Source: Bacteroidales bacterium (GTDB taxonomy: Bacteria; Bacteroidota; Bacteroidia; Bacteroidales; UBA932). From it: a stretch of 64,000 nt of DNA. The notes below the pieces were generated by a model. That model made no database searches. It was not told the origin of the DNA and saw only the letters and a program-made list of their open reading frames with translations. This document shows positions 1 through 9,230 of this stretch, piece after piece (position 1 is the first letter of the stretch; each line of letters starts with the position of its first letter). The DNA lies in the NCBI GenBank assembly GCA_017555965.1, contig JAFZFH010000161.1:36188-100187 (forward strand). Direction: 5' to 3'. The translations under genes were made by a program, and so were the position numbers.

Positions 1-97
1 CGTCACCGCAAGCCAGGATAAGAAGAATGCTGTACTCCAGCACGCCTCGTCTCATCTGGGTCTTATTGTTTTCTATTATGCCTGTGTTGATTTCCAT
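1..97 (-). CDS. PadR-family transcriptional regulator (N-terminal fragment)
   Basis: Only the first 32 codons are inside the window; the gene runs off the left edge. The ATG is at 97 and the visible protein begins MEINTGIIENN and continues with QMRRGVLEYSILLILA, the typical start of PadR winged-helix regulators (a basic QMRRG stretch leading into helix 1). It starts two bases after the TAG of the PspC gene at 100-102, so the two are co-transcribed. PadR-PspC pairs are common in Bacteroidota and are assumed to be a small envelope-related regulatory unit. No ligand can be inferred from the fragment. Confidence 0.75.
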   Translation of the reverse strand, partial: MEINTGIIENNKTQMRRGVLEYSILLILACGD

Positions 98-99
98 AA

Positions 100-669
100 C
101 TACTGTCCGGTTGTAAATCTTCTGATGTTTTCAGCATTGACAGGGATGCCTCTGAGTTCACATTTCTCTGCAGCTGTCTTAGCCTGAGGAGCAGCTATCC
201 ATATCACGATATAGATCCATAATCCGGCAGAACCGCATATCAGAGCAACCAGGAAGATCACTCTTATAAGCGTCACATCGACTCCAAGAAAGAGGGCAAG
301 TCCTGAACATACTCCTGCGATCTTCTGTCCGTCAGGATCTCTGAAGAGCTTTCTGACCGGCTTTTCTCCATCAGTTCCGCTGTAGTGGTATTCACCATCA
401 GTGTTTGCGGTTTCCCTGTAACCTTGAGGATAGCCGATCTGCTCGATGATTACCTTGATCATTTTCATGTCGACAACTTCTCTTCCTCCAAGTCTGCCTT
501 TCAGGATGTCTGCAATCCTGGCCTCCAGCTCGTCCATCACTTCAGTCTTTGAGCTGCTTGAATCAAGTGCTCCTTTGAATTTTACAAGGTAGGCATCCAA
601 TGCTCTGTAAGCATCTTCGTCGATAGTGAAGCTACATCCACCGATCGCTACATTAACCGTACGTTTCAT
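100..669 (-). CDS. PspC domain-containing membrane protein
   Basis: A 189-residue protein if started at the ATG at 669 (MKRTVNVAIGG), which matches the usual start of Bacteroidota PspC proteins; an in-frame extension to 771 is less likely because the family begins at this motif. The N-terminal half (about residues 1-75) is a soluble segment found with PspC in this phylum. Residues around 105-165 form the PspC domain: the KLFRDPDGQKIAGVCSGLA motif, then hydrophobic helices ending in IYIVIWIAAPQ. In Proteobacteria PspC is part of the phage-shock envelope-stress system; here it sits with a PadR regulator rather than PspA, so its role is inferred only as inner-membrane stress related. Confidence 0.85.
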   Translation of the reverse strand: MKRTVNVAIGGCSFTIDEDAYRALDAYLVKFKGALDSSSSKTEVMDELEARIADILKGRLGGREVVDMKMIKVIIEQIGYPQGYRETANTDGEYHYSGTDGEKPVRKLFRDPDGQKIAGVCSGLALFLGVDVTLIRVIFLVALICGSAGLWIYIVIWIAAPQAKTAAEKCELRGIPVNAENIRRFTTGQ

Positions 670-848
670 ATTTTTCTGTATTACTTTATTTAATATCGTG
701 GTGAGTGCAGATAGCATGATCTGCGCCATTGCGATACAAAGATATATAAATTTTAGAATACCTTGCAACACAAGGTACTGAAATATTCAGTGATGTCAAG
801 CATATTTAGGAATTCTTTTTGAAATCATCGCGGAAGATGATGATTTTT

Positions 849-1523
849 ATGGAAACTTCAGACAGATATGCAAGAATGGAGGAGAGGGGAGACATCACAT
901 TGATGAAAGGTGTCGCCCACGGTGATATAGAGGCTTTTGAGGAACTCATGGACAGGTATCTCGACCTGGTCTCGAGGACATCCTTCAGGATATTATGCGA
1001 CAGTGAGGACAGTGAATATGTCACGGTCAGAGTGTTTACTTCTTTGTGGTATGATGTCCTGGACTATGATGACCGTTTTACTGTAGGCGAGTGGCTCTTG
1101 AGAAAGACCTTCGCTTTCAGCAGGATGAGAATATTGAGACGACGCGTCCTGCATCTGTTCGGAATAGCAGACAGCCTGTTCATCAATGTCTCTCCTACTG
1201 TTGATGATCAGGATGATTATGTGACCAAGCAGGCCTGGACACTTCATTGCAGAGCTGTGTCCCATATGACTCCGCTACAGATTTATGTGTACGCGATGTG
1301 TATCCTTGACGGTATGTCCGAAGATAAGGTGGCATTTACGATAGGGGTGTCAAGACATAGGGTGCGTACAGCTCTTGATAAGGCTGAAGAGAAGGAGCGC
1401 TCCGAGCTTAGAATGTACGGCAAGGAGAATGAATACTACCGTTACAATGCCTTTCTGCGCAAAGTTTCAGACATGTTTACCGATATGGACAAACTTAAGA
1501 AAATGATTATATTTGCAGTCTGA
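849..1523 (+). CDS. Divergent ECF-type sigma-70-like protein
   Basis: About 224 residues. The first half resembles sigma region 2: the sequence GDIEAFEELMDRYLDLVSR matches the helix opening ECF factors, and a basic stretch RMRILRRRVL follows. The second half resembles region 4, a helix-turn-helix around MTPLQIYVYAMCILDGMSE then FTIGVSRHRVRTALDKAEE. The linker and the acidic patch in region 2 are poorly conserved relative to normal ECF factors, so promoter recognition by core polymerase is not certain. Start choice is uncertain: ATG codons lie at 837, 840 and 849, and a TTG-initiated extension to 819 is possible. The porin gene follows 12 bases downstream and is probably co-transcribed. No anti-sigma gene is adjacent. 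Confidence 0.6.
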   Translation: METSDRYARMEERGDITLMKGVAHGDIEAFEELMDRYLDLVSRTSFRILCDSEDSEYVTVRVFTSLWYDVLDYDDRFTVGEWLLRKTFAFSRMRILRRRVLHLFGIADSLFINVSPTVDDQDDYVTKQAWTLHCRAVSHMTPLQIYVYAMCILDGMSEDKVAFTIGVSRHRVRTALDKAEEKERSELRMYGKENEYYRYNAFLRKVSDMFTDMDKLKKMIIFAV

Positions 1524-1535
1524 AAAAAGACTGAC

Positions 1536-2705
1536 ATGAAGAAACTGGCATTGATGCTCCTTCTGCTTCTGCCTTTATTGGCAAATGCCCAGAACGAGCC
1601 CCTTATATCACATAACGACTCCACAAAAACATTGTTCAATAACACAGGTCGTTTCAAATCCCATATCAACCTTGAGTTCGCTGCATCTGCGAATGCATAT
1701 TTTACTGAGAACAGGTTCGACGAGAGTTCGTTCAAGATGAACCGAGTGCGACTCGAGATCATCGGACGCCTGAACGGTAATCTTTCTTATCATTTCCGTC
1801 AGTCGTTCAACAAGTACAGCAACCCGTACGCTGTCGACAACATGTCTTCATCGATCGAATATGCATACATCACATGGCATCATGAAGATAAGTTCGACCT
1901 GGTTGCCGGCAAGCAGTATCTTGCTGTCGGTGGGTATGAGGCATATGTAAATGGATTGAAAGTCAGAGAGTTCAGTGACTTCAACAATAACTTTGACATC
2001 TATCAGACAGGTGTCATGGGAGTCATGAAGTTCTCTCCTACACAGCATCTTGTACTTCAGGTAGCGAACAACCGCAGTACTGTGGATAAGGATGTGTATC
2101 TTTATGGGCTTCCAGAAGGAATTGAAAGCTCCAAGCTGCCTATTCTTACGACAGCGTGCTGGCACGGCTGGTTCGCTGACAGCGCAGTCCATCTCATGTA
2201 TTCAGCTTCTGTGGGTAATCTCGCCAAGGGCAAGAACCTCTATTATCTGATGTGTGGAAACGTCTATGAAAAAGGTCCGATATTGGCTTATCTCGATGTG
2301 ATCTATGCCCGTTCTGCACTCGATAACCAGCAGAGAATCACCACCCTTCAGAATAATATGTCAGTGGCGCCGGTAACCGCTCAGAATGTAGAGTACTTCA
2401 CTGTAATCGCCAATATGGATTACAGGTTCCATCCTAAATGGAACGGCTATCTCAAAGGTGCATATGAGACAGCAGGAGTCTATGAGGAAAACGGTGTCTT
2501 TGCTGCAGGCAGATATACCACATCATGGAATGCCCAGGCATGTCTGGAGTGGTTCCCGTTCACAAGTGACTCAGGTTTCAAGGTGTTCCTTCACTATCTC
2601 TACAAGGGTTACAACCTGACAGAAAAAGCAAATGCGCTGGGAGCGGTGCTTCCGCATACCCAACGCATATCTCTTGGTATCCAGTATATTATTCCTGTAC
2701 TATAG
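1536..2705 (+). CDS. Outer-membrane porin, phosphate-selective porin O/P-like
   Basis: A 389-residue protein with a clear Sec signal peptide (MKKLALMLLLLLPLLANA, cleavage before QNE). The mature part is rich in alternating aromatic and polar residues expected of a beta-barrel, with repeated motifs such as SYHFRQSFNKYS and YITWHHEDKFDLVAGKQY typical of OprO/OprP-like barrels. It ends in IQYIIPVL, a hydrophobic C-terminal strand. It most likely forms an outer-membrane channel for anions or small solutes; specificity cannot be read from sequence. It lies 12 bases behind the sigma-like gene, and its last codons overlap the convergent yicC gene by six bases. Confidence 0.75.
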   Translation: MKKLALMLLLLLPLLANAQNEPLISHNDSTKTLFNNTGRFKSHINLEFAASANAYFTENRFDESSFKMNRVRLEIIGRLNGNLSYHFRQSFNKYSNPYAVDNMSSSIEYAYITWHHEDKFDLVAGKQYLAVGGYEAYVNGLKVREFSDFNNNFDIYQTGVMGVMKFSPTQHLVLQVANNRSTVDKDVYLYGLPEGIESSKLPILTTACWHGWFADSAVHLMYSASVGNLAKGKNLYYLMCGNVYEKGPILAYLDVIYARSALDNQQRITTLQNNMSVAPVTAQNVEYFTVIANMDYRFHPKWNGYLKGAYETAGVYEENGVFAAGRYTTSWNAQACLEWFPFTSDSGFKVFLHYLYKGYNLTEKANALGAVLPHTQRISLGIQYIIPVL

Positions 2706-3587
2706 GATATTGAGACTCTGTTCCTTGATCTTCTCAAGGTCATCCTTCATCTTCACTACAATCTTCTGGATCTCTGTGTGATTTGCCTTTGATCCGGTTG
2801 TGTTGATTTCTCGTCCCATCTCCTGCGCGATGAATCCGAGTTTCTTGCCTGGATTCGGCTCGTTTGCGATAGTATCAAGGAAGTACTTGCAGTGCTGACG
2901 GAGACGAACCTTCTCCTCGTTGATGTCGAACTTCTCAATGTAGTAGATCATCTCCTGCTCGAGACGGCTCTGGTCCGGCTCTGCCTTCAATTCGGCAAAA
3001 CGGCTGAGGATCTTTTCTCTGATTGCCTCTGTGCGTGCTGTCTCGTACTGCTCGATCTGACGTGAATACTCCATGATGTCCTCAACATTAGAAGTCACAT
3101 CCTTATAGAGCACTTCTCCTTCATGAGCACGGAAAGTATTGATGTTTGCGAGCGCCTCATCAATGCATGCCTCGACTACAGGCCAATTGTCTTCAGTGAT
3201 CACATCCTGTTTTCTTGCATCCATTACTTCTGGCATACGAAGGATAAGTGACATCAGGTCATTAGGATTGTTGATCAGGAGACTTGATGTGCCGACCTTC
3301 TGGCTGAGTGCAGAAATCTGCTGGAAATACTCCATCGCGAGGTCCATGTTGATCTTCTTTGCGCCGTCTGCCGCATTCGGCTCGTATGTTACGAAGAAGT
3401 CGATGTTTCCGCGGGTGAGTTCAGCTGCAATCTTCTGACGGACAGCCATCTCCTTATCCTTAGGGAGCATTGATGTCTTGATGCTTATGTCGGCAGTCTT
3501 TCCGTTCAATGAACGTACCTCGACTGTAATCTTTCCTGTCTCCAACAAGGCCTCTGCCTTGCCGTATCCTGTCATTGACTTTATCAT
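2700..3587 (-). CDS. yicC: YicC family endoribonuclease
   Basis: A 295-residue protein, normal for the family. The N-terminus MIKSMTGYGKAE is the YicC signature, followed by EVRSLNGKTADISIK. The C-terminal DUF1732 part contains KLGFIAQEMGREINTTGSKA, the highly conserved acidic/basic motif, and ends in EKIKEQSLNIL. YicC proteins are recently recognised metal-dependent endoribonucleases involved in RNA turnover; the exact substrate here is unknown. The gene converges on the porin and is divergent from glnS. The nearest promoter signal is a TAnnTTTG box on the minus strand at 3622-3615. Confidence 0.93.
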   Translation of the reverse strand: MIKSMTGYGKAEALLETGKITVEVRSLNGKTADISIKTSMLPKDKEMAVRQKIAAELTRGNIDFFVTYEPNAADGAKKINMDLAMEYFQQISALSQKVGTSSLLINNPNDLMSLILRMPEVMDARKQDVITEDNWPVVEACIDEALANINTFRAHEGEVLYKDVTSNVEDIMEYSRQIEQYETARTEAIREKILSRFAELKAEPDQSRLEQEMIYYIEKFDINEEKVRLRQHCKYFLDTIANEPNPGKKLGFIAQEMGREINTTGSKANHTEIQKIVVKMKDDLEKIKEQSLNIL

Positions 3588-3614
3588 ATTGTATGATTTT
3601 CTGATTTACGCTCG

Positions 3615-3622
3615 CAAAAATA
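3615..3622 (-). promoter_or_regulatory. Putative -7 box for yicC
   Basis: Minus-strand TATTTTTG, matching the Bacteroides consensus TAnnTTTG, 28 bases before the yicC ATG. No good -33 TTTG box is seen at the usual distance, so this rests on one element and its position. Confidence 0.5.
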
Positions 3623-3676
3623 CTGAAAAATCCGTATATTCGCAGGATTATTTGCAAATTCATTATTACCAGAGAT

Positions 3677-5347
3677 ATGGAAGAGGTAAACAAAGAACTC
3701 AACGAGACCAGAAATCTCAATTTCCTTGAGGAAATCATTGAAGCGGATCTCGCTTCAGGCAAGTGTGAAACCGTGATGACACGTTTCCCACCTGAGCCAA
3801 ACGGATATCTTCACATCGGACATGCGAAGAGTATCTGCATCAACTTCGGTCTTGCAAAGAAATATGGCGGAAAGACAAACCTCCGCTTCGACGATACAAA
3901 CCCTGTAAAGGAGGATACCGAGTACGTAGACTCGATCAAAGAAGATATCAAATGGCTCGGCTTCGAGTGGGAGAACGAGCGTTATGCATCAGACTACTTT
4001 GATCAGCTTTATGACTGGGCAGAGGAACTGATCAAGAAGGGACTTGCATATGTTGACGACCAGACTCAGGAGGAGATCCGTGCAGGTCGTGGAACAGTTC
4101 AGGTTCCTGGAACAGAGAGTCCATACCGCAACAGAAGCGTTGAGGAGAACCTCCAGCTGTTCCGTGACATGAAGGCAGGAAAGTATGCTGACGGTGAGAA
4201 GGTTCTTCGTGCGAAGATCGACATGGCTCATCCTAACATGCTTTTCCGTGACCCTCTCCTTTACCGTATCATCCACACACACCACCACCGTACAGGTGAC
4301 AAGTGGTGCATCTATCCGATGTACGACTATGCCCATGGCCAGTCAGACAGTATCGAGAACATCACACATTCGATCTGTACTCTCGAATTCGACGTACACC
4401 GTCCTCTCTACGACTGGTTCATCGACAAGTTGGAGATCTTCCCGTCACATCAGTATGAGTTCGCAAGACTCAACCTTACATACACTGTGATGTCGAAGCG
4501 CAAGCTTCTTGAGCTTGTGAAGAATAACTTCGTAAGCGGTTGGGATGACCCACGTATGCCGACCATCTGCGGTATCCGCCGTCGTGGTTATACTCCTGAG
4601 TCTATGCGTCTGTTCGCAGAGAAGGTGGGTGTTGCAAAGCGAGAGCAGCTCATCGACCTCCAGCTGATGGAGTGGTGTGTACGTCAGGACCTCAACGAGC
4701 GTTCAAACCGCTACATGGTGGTTCAGGACCCTGTGAAGCTTACAATCACAAACTGGGAGCCGGGCAAGGTAGAGTGGTTCGATGCTCCTCTCAACCCTGC
4801 AGATCCTGAAGGACCTACACGTAAGGTTCCTTTCACAGGTGAGGTATATATCGAGAGAAACGACTTCATGGAGGAGCCTCCTAAGAAGTACTTCCGTCTC
4901 AAGCCGGACGGAGAGGTGCGTCTCAAGTATACTTACATCATCAAGTGCCAGGAGGTTGTGAAGGATGCAGAAGGCAACATTATAGAGATCAAGTGTACTT
5001 ACGATCCGACTTCTAAGCCGGGAGCGGGCGAGTGGCGTACAGTAAAGGGAACAATCCATTGGGTGTCTACCGAGCATGCTAAGGAGGTTGAGCTCCGTCT
5101 CTACGACAAACTCTTTACTGAGGCACAGATGGGACAGATTCCTGAGGGACAGGACTACAAGAACTATCTTAACCCAGAGTCTCTCGTAGTGTCAAAGGGA
5201 TACGCTGAGCCGGCACTCCTTGAGGACAATTCAGGTATTGCAGTTCAGTTTGAGCGCGTAGGTTACTTCTTCAAGGACTACGACAGCACACCTGACCACT
5301 TCGTCTTCAACAAGACAACGTCTCTTAAGGACAGCTTCAAGTTCTAA
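3677..5347 (+). CDS. glnS: Glutaminyl-tRNA synthetase
   Basis: A 556-residue class I aminoacyl-tRNA synthetase, close to the usual 550-560. It charges tRNA-Gln with glutamine in the cytosol. The HIGH motif is visible in PPEPNGYLHIGHAKS (around residue 37), followed by LRFDDTNP, and the KMSKS-equivalent is VMSKRKL (around residue 272). The C-terminal beta-barrel anticodon-binding domains are present (VEWFDAPLNPADPEGPTRK, then FERVGYFFKDYDS near the end). Presence of GlnRS indicates a direct route to Gln-tRNA. It is transcribed alone, diverging from yicC and converging with the minus-strand gene that ends at 5353. Confidence 0.98.
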   Translation: MEEVNKELNETRNLNFLEEIIEADLASGKCETVMTRFPPEPNGYLHIGHAKSICINFGLAKKYGGKTNLRFDDTNPVKEDTEYVDSIKEDIKWLGFEWENERYASDYFDQLYDWAEELIKKGLAYVDDQTQEEIRAGRGTVQVPGTESPYRNRSVEENLQLFRDMKAGKYADGEKVLRAKIDMAHPNMLFRDPLLYRIIHTHHHRTGDKWCIYPMYDYAHGQSDSIENITHSICTLEFDVHRPLYDWFIDKLEIFPSHQYEFARLNLTYTVMSKRKLLELVKNNFVSGWDDPRMPTICGIRRRGYTPESMRLFAEKVGVAKREQLIDLQLMEWCVRQDLNERSNRYMVVQDPVKLTITNWEPGKVEWFDAPLNPADPEGPTRKVPFTGEVYIERNDFMEEPPKKYFRLKPDGEVRLKYTYIIKCQEVVKDAEGNIIEIKCTYDPTSKPGAGEWRTVKGTIHWVSTEHAKEVELRLYDKLFTEAQMGQIPEGQDYKNYLNPESLVVSKGYAEPALLEDNSGIAVQFERVGYFFKDYDSTPDHFVFNKTTSLKDSFKF

Positions 5348-5352
5348 ATAGC

Positions 5353-6000
5353 TTAGTCGTCTAAAGACTTAAGAAAGAAATCCTTGCACATCTTGCGGCT
5401 TATGTCGTAGGATGTGCATTTTGTTATGCGTTCAGTCCTGTCGACGGATGTGAGGTCACAGACATAGAGTCTGTCAATGAGAGATAGATATATCTTGGAA
5501 TATCTGATGTCAAGGTGGCGCTGAAGGTCACTGGTATATTCCATAGTGAGTTTGACCTCTTCCTCGCTCAGGTGGTCCTTGCAGAATATGTACAGTCCAT
5601 ATTCCTTGAAGTCACCGTAAAATCCTGAACCGACCTTTCCTACCTTGCTTTCGATGATGCGTCTGAGTGGCAATGCAAGCTTCCAATACTCGTACTCCAG
5701 ACGACCGATGTATCGGCCGTCCTGAAGACCGTATCCGTATCCGCTTTTTACAATCTGGCTGATTTCTTCAGGGTTGTCCGAGGGACTTTCAACCCCTGCC
5801 ATTTCAAGAAGCAGGTCCTGTGCGACATCCTTGCGCGGTTCCATCGCCCTTGTGACCTCGATACCCAAAGATTTGTCCGGCATCTGAAGATCCGGCCTGT
5901 CTTCATTGATCAGCGCCGAATAGCTGCTCCCGAGGAAAGTCTCAAGAGTGTATTTGGCATAACGCTCAAAGAAGCAGGTGTCGAATCTCCGTCCGGCCAT
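5353..6000 (-). CDS. Hypothetical protein, possible PD-(D/E)XK-like fold
   Basis: A 215-residue protein I do not recognise as a named family. It lacks signal peptide and membrane helices. Residues 35-50 contain RPD then, eleven residues after Asp37, Glu48-Val-Thr50 (IEVTRAM); this spacing resembles the metal-binding core of PD-(D/E)XK nucleases with Thr replacing Lys, but that is only a pattern match. The gene begins two bases beyond the sdaA stop (ATG at 6000, sdaA ends at 6003), so it is the last gene of the gpsA-peptidase-sdaA operon, and it converges with glnS with five bases between stops. Function unknown. Confidence 0.6.
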   Translation of the reverse strand: MAGRRFDTCFFERYAKYTLETFLGSSYSALINEDRPDLQMPDKSLGIEVTRAMEPRKDVAQDLLLEMAGVESPSDNPEEISQIVKSGYGYGLQDGRYIGRLEYEYWKLALPLRRIIESKVGKVGSGFYGDFKEYGLYIFCKDHLSEEEVKLTMEYTSDLQRHLDIRYSKIYLSLIDRLYVCDLTSVDRTERITKCTSYDISRKMCKDFFLKSLDD

Positions 6001-6002
6001 TT

Positions 6003-7208
6003 TTATAGATGTTTTGCGAGTCCGCCCTCGCTGGTTTCCTTATAGACTGAAGGAAGGTCCTTGCCCGTCTCCTTCATCACTTTAACGACCTTGTCGAATG
6101 AAACTCGATGGAGACCGTCTGTATACATTGAATAGATTGCTGCGTCAAGTGCACGGGCTGCTGCATATGCATTTCTTTCGATACATGGAATCTGTACAAG
6201 ACCGCAGACAGGGTCGCAGGTAAGGCCAAGGTGATGCTCAAGACCCATTTCCGCAGCATACTCGATCTGCGTCGGACTTCCTCCCATAAGCTGTGCAGCA
6301 GCGGCAGCTGCCATTGCACAAGCAACTCCGACTTCTCCCTGGCATCCTACCTCTGCTCCGGAAACAGACGCATTGTATTTCACCACAGTTCCGAAGATAC
6401 CCGCAGTCGCAAGTGCCCTGAGGATTCTCTGGTCGCTGAAGTTATAGAACTTCTGCATGTGGAAAAGTACGCTAGGGAGAACGCCGCACGAACCGCAGGT
6501 AGGACCTGTGACGATTGTGCCTCCGCTTGCATTTTCCTCACTCACGGCGAGAGCATAGGCGAAGATCAGACCTCTCGTTCTGAGAACATCGCTGTAGCCT
6601 TCAGCCCTGATGAAGTAACTTGACGCCTTTCTTCTGAGATTGAGCGGTCCCGGAAGCGATCCTTCCTGGTCGATACCTCTTTCTACAGCCTCTCGCATGA
6701 CCTTCCATACATTTTCGAGGTGTTCCCAAAGATAACCTCCTCTGCCTTCTCTTTCCTCAACATATTCCCAGAAGGTCTTACCATTGGTATTGCACCAGTC
6801 GAGAATCTCCTTCATGGTAGTGAGGTCATATACATCGTCTCCACCTTCTGTCTCGATAGGACACTCGACGCATACGATATCTCCACCTCCGACACTGTAG
6901 TATGTCCATACATCCTCGACCTCTCCGTCTGCTCCGATCACTCCCACCTTCATTCCGTTAGGATGCATAGGCAGGTTTTCCTTAGGCATCCAGACTATAG
7001 CGACTGTACCTTCGCGGAACGCATCCTCGCAGGCCCAGTCAGTAAGGTGACCCTTACCTGTCGCCGCAAGAGATCCGTAAAGAGTGACCAGGATCTTCTT
7101 TGTGTCCGGATGATGGTCTGCATAATGTCTGACCGCCTTGAAAGGTCCCATTGTATGACTGCTGGACGGGCCCTTTCCGATCTTATATATGTCCTTTATA
7201 GATTTCAT
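6003..7208 (-). CDS. sdaA: L-serine ammonia-lyase (iron-sulfur, single chain)
   Basis: A 401-residue protein that deaminates L-serine to pyruvate and ammonia using an oxygen-sensitive [4Fe-4S] cluster. The beta-domain signature GKGPSSSHTMGPF is at the N-terminus. Cluster-ligand cysteines are visible in GPTCGSCGVLP and in CDPVCGLVQIPCIERNAYA. Alpha and beta domains are fused as in the E. coli type; the length is slightly shorter than the 450 residues of the E. coli enzyme. It lies 12 bases downstream of the dipeptidyl peptidase gene in one operon, which fits use of peptide-derived serine as a pyruvate source in an anaerobe. Confidence 0.95.
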   Translation of the reverse strand: MKSIKDIYKIGKGPSSSHTMGPFKAVRHYADHHPDTKKILVTLYGSLAATGKGHLTDWACEDAFREGTVAIVWMPKENLPMHPNGMKVGVIGADGEVEDVWTYYSVGGGDIVCVECPIETEGGDDVYDLTTMKEILDWCNTNGKTFWEYVEEREGRGGYLWEHLENVWKVMREAVERGIDQEGSLPGPLNLRRKASSYFIRAEGYSDVLRTRGLIFAYALAVSEENASGGTIVTGPTCGSCGVLPSVLFHMQKFYNFSDQRILRALATAGIFGTVVKYNASVSGAEVGCQGEVGVACAMAAAAAAQLMGGSPTQIEYAAEMGLEHHLGLTCDPVCGLVQIPCIERNAYAAARALDAAIYSMYTDGLHRVSFDKVVKVMKETGKDLPSVYKETSEGGLAKHL

Positions 7209-7220
7209 TGATGTTCTCCT

Positions 7221-9224
7221 TTACAAGTAGTCCTCGAAGTACATTGATATCTTGTCATGCAGGTGGACTCTGTCCTTGCCCATCACATTGTGCTCTGCGC
7301 ACGGATATGGGAAATAATCGACCTGGACATTGTTCTTGATGCACTCGCGGATGAAGCTCAGACTGTGTTCCCATACTACCACAGGATCGACTGCACCCTG
7401 GCAGATGAGCAGCTTGCCCTTGAGGTCTTTCGCTTTATTTATGAGGCTTGTCTTTGCATAACCTTCCGGATTTGTGTCAGGGTGATCCATATATCTTTCA
7501 CCATACATCACTTCGTACCATTTCCAGTCGATTACAGGGCCTCCTGCCACTCCAACCTTGAATACGTCAGGGTAGTTGGTTATAAGGGATATGGTCATGA
7601 ATCCGCCATAGCTCCATCCGTGTACTCCGATACGGTCCTTATCTACATATGGAAGGTCCATAAGCATCTTCACACCCTCCATCTGGTCCGCCATCTCTGC
7701 CTGTCCGCACTGTCCGTGGATTGCCTGCTCGAAAGCAAGTCCTCTGTTCTGGGTACCTCTGTTGTCCTGAACGTATACGAGATAGCCGCGCTGAGCCATG
7801 TACATCTCCCATCTGCGGAGCTGTGCCATGTATGTATTCTGCACCATCTGTGAATGAGGACCTCCGTATACGTATACGATGACCGGATATTTCTTTGAAG
7901 GGTCGAAATCCTTCGGCTTGATCAGGCGGTACCAGTTGTCATACTGTCCGTCTGCGCTCTTTACTGTTCCGAGGCTGATCTCCGTATATGCGTATGCCAT
8001 TGTAGGATCTTCTGCAGTAAGAAGATTGCGTACTGTCTTTCCATCAGCAGTGCAGAGGTCTACCACTCTAGGTGTAGTGAGGCTGCTCCATGAATCTGTG
8101 AAGTAGCTGCAGTCTGGACTCAAAGCAACGTCATGCCATCCGGATTCCTCAGTAAGTCTCTGTGCCTTTCCGAAAGTGGCTTTGGCAACGCCTTTCTTGA
8201 TACCCTTGATCTCTATTCTGAAGAGATGGTTCTCTACAGGTGAAACCTCTGCTGAAGTATAATATACATACTTTCCGTCATTGCCTGCGTATGCCACGTC
8301 TGCGTCAACGGATGTAAGTCTACGGATGTTTCCGCTGTTGTCGCAGAGGTAAAGATTTCTGTAGCCGTCACGGTTGGCTGTGCGGTACAGGAAGATATCA
8401 TTGTATCCTTTAATGAAGTACAGAGGATCCATAGGCTCCACATACTTCTCATTGTCTTCTGTTGCTATAGTATTGATGACAGAACCATCTGCAGGGTCAT
8501 ATGAGTTGAGCTTCTGGTGTTTCTGACTTCTGTCCAGAACCTGGATGTAGATTCTTGATGCGTCAGGTGCCCATGTGATGTTTGTCAGATATGTGTCATA
8601 TCCGAAATCTCCGCCCTCGATCTTTGCTGTCTCACCGCTGGCAATGTCATATACCCACAACTGCACATTCTCTGAATCCATACCTGCCATAGGATACTTG
8701 ATTTCCTTGAGCGAACCAGTGCGTGTGGTGATGTCAAGAAGCGGGAATGTGGTGACCTTCGACTCATCCTTGCGGTAGAATGCGACTTTAGAACTGTCAG
8801 GGGCCCAGAATACGCCTTCCTCGATGCCGAATTCGTTACGGCTTGTATACTGGCCATATGTGATGTTCTTGTCCTCACTCCGGGCAATGAGCTTCTCATT
8901 ACCATCCTTGTCGCGGAGCCAAAGGCTCTGGTCCTTTGTATAGGCAGACATCTTTCTTGATGCTGCTGGTCTGTACTCCTGTGTGGTGCCTGTTGCTACA
9001 TCATATGACTGCCACTTGCCGTCCTTATGTATCATGAGCTGGCCGTTGCCGTTCCATGTGCATCTGAGATTGGCAGGGGAGAGTTCGGATGAAAGGATTG
9101 TCTCCTCCATCGTGAGTACCTTGCCATCCTGTGGATTTGCTTGTCGTGTGTTGACAATACCGCTCTGAGCAGTAAGTGTCAATCCCAGGCAGAGGAAGCC
9201 CAGGACCATATATAGCTTCTTCAT
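7221..9224 (-). CDS. Dipeptidyl peptidase IV-like S9 serine peptidase, secreted
   Basis: A 667-residue protein starting with a signal peptide (MKKLYMVLGFLCLGLTLTAQ). Residues about 60-400 form the DPP IV beta-propeller (for example EEGVFWAPDSSKVAFYRKDES). The C-terminal alpha/beta-hydrolase domain carries the nucleophile in GWSYGGFM, the acid in GAVDPVV and the histidine in CAEHNVMG, so the triad is intact. Such enzymes remove X-Pro or X-Ala dipeptides from peptide N-termini in the periplasm or at the surface of Bacteroidota. The Glu pair that binds the substrate amino group in DPP IV is not obvious to me, so exact specificity is uncertain. It sits between gpsA (6 bases upstream) and sdaA (12 bases downstream). 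Confidence 0.93.
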   Translation of the reverse strand: MKKLYMVLGFLCLGLTLTAQSGIVNTRQANPQDGKVLTMEETILSSELSPANLRCTWNGNGQLMIHKDGKWQSYDVATGTTQEYRPAASRKMSAYTKDQSLWLRDKDGNEKLIARSEDKNITYGQYTSRNEFGIEEGVFWAPDSSKVAFYRKDESKVTTFPLLDITTRTGSLKEIKYPMAGMDSENVQLWVYDIASGETAKIEGGDFGYDTYLTNITWAPDASRIYIQVLDRSQKHQKLNSYDPADGSVINTIATEDNEKYVEPMDPLYFIKGYNDIFLYRTANRDGYRNLYLCDNSGNIRRLTSVDADVAYAGNDGKYVYYTSAEVSPVENHLFRIEIKGIKKGVAKATFGKAQRLTEESGWHDVALSPDCSYFTDSWSSLTTPRVVDLCTADGKTVRNLLTAEDPTMAYAYTEISLGTVKSADGQYDNWYRLIKPKDFDPSKKYPVIVYVYGGPHSQMVQNTYMAQLRRWEMYMAQRGYLVYVQDNRGTQNRGLAFEQAIHGQCGQAEMADQMEGVKMLMDLPYVDKDRIGVHGWSYGGFMTISLITNYPDVFKVGVAGGPVIDWKWYEVMYGERYMDHPDTNPEGYAKTSLINKAKDLKGKLLICQGAVDPVVVWEHSLSFIRECIKNNVQVDYFPYPCAEHNVMGKDRVHLHDKISMYFEDYL

Positions 9225-9230
9225 GTTCTT

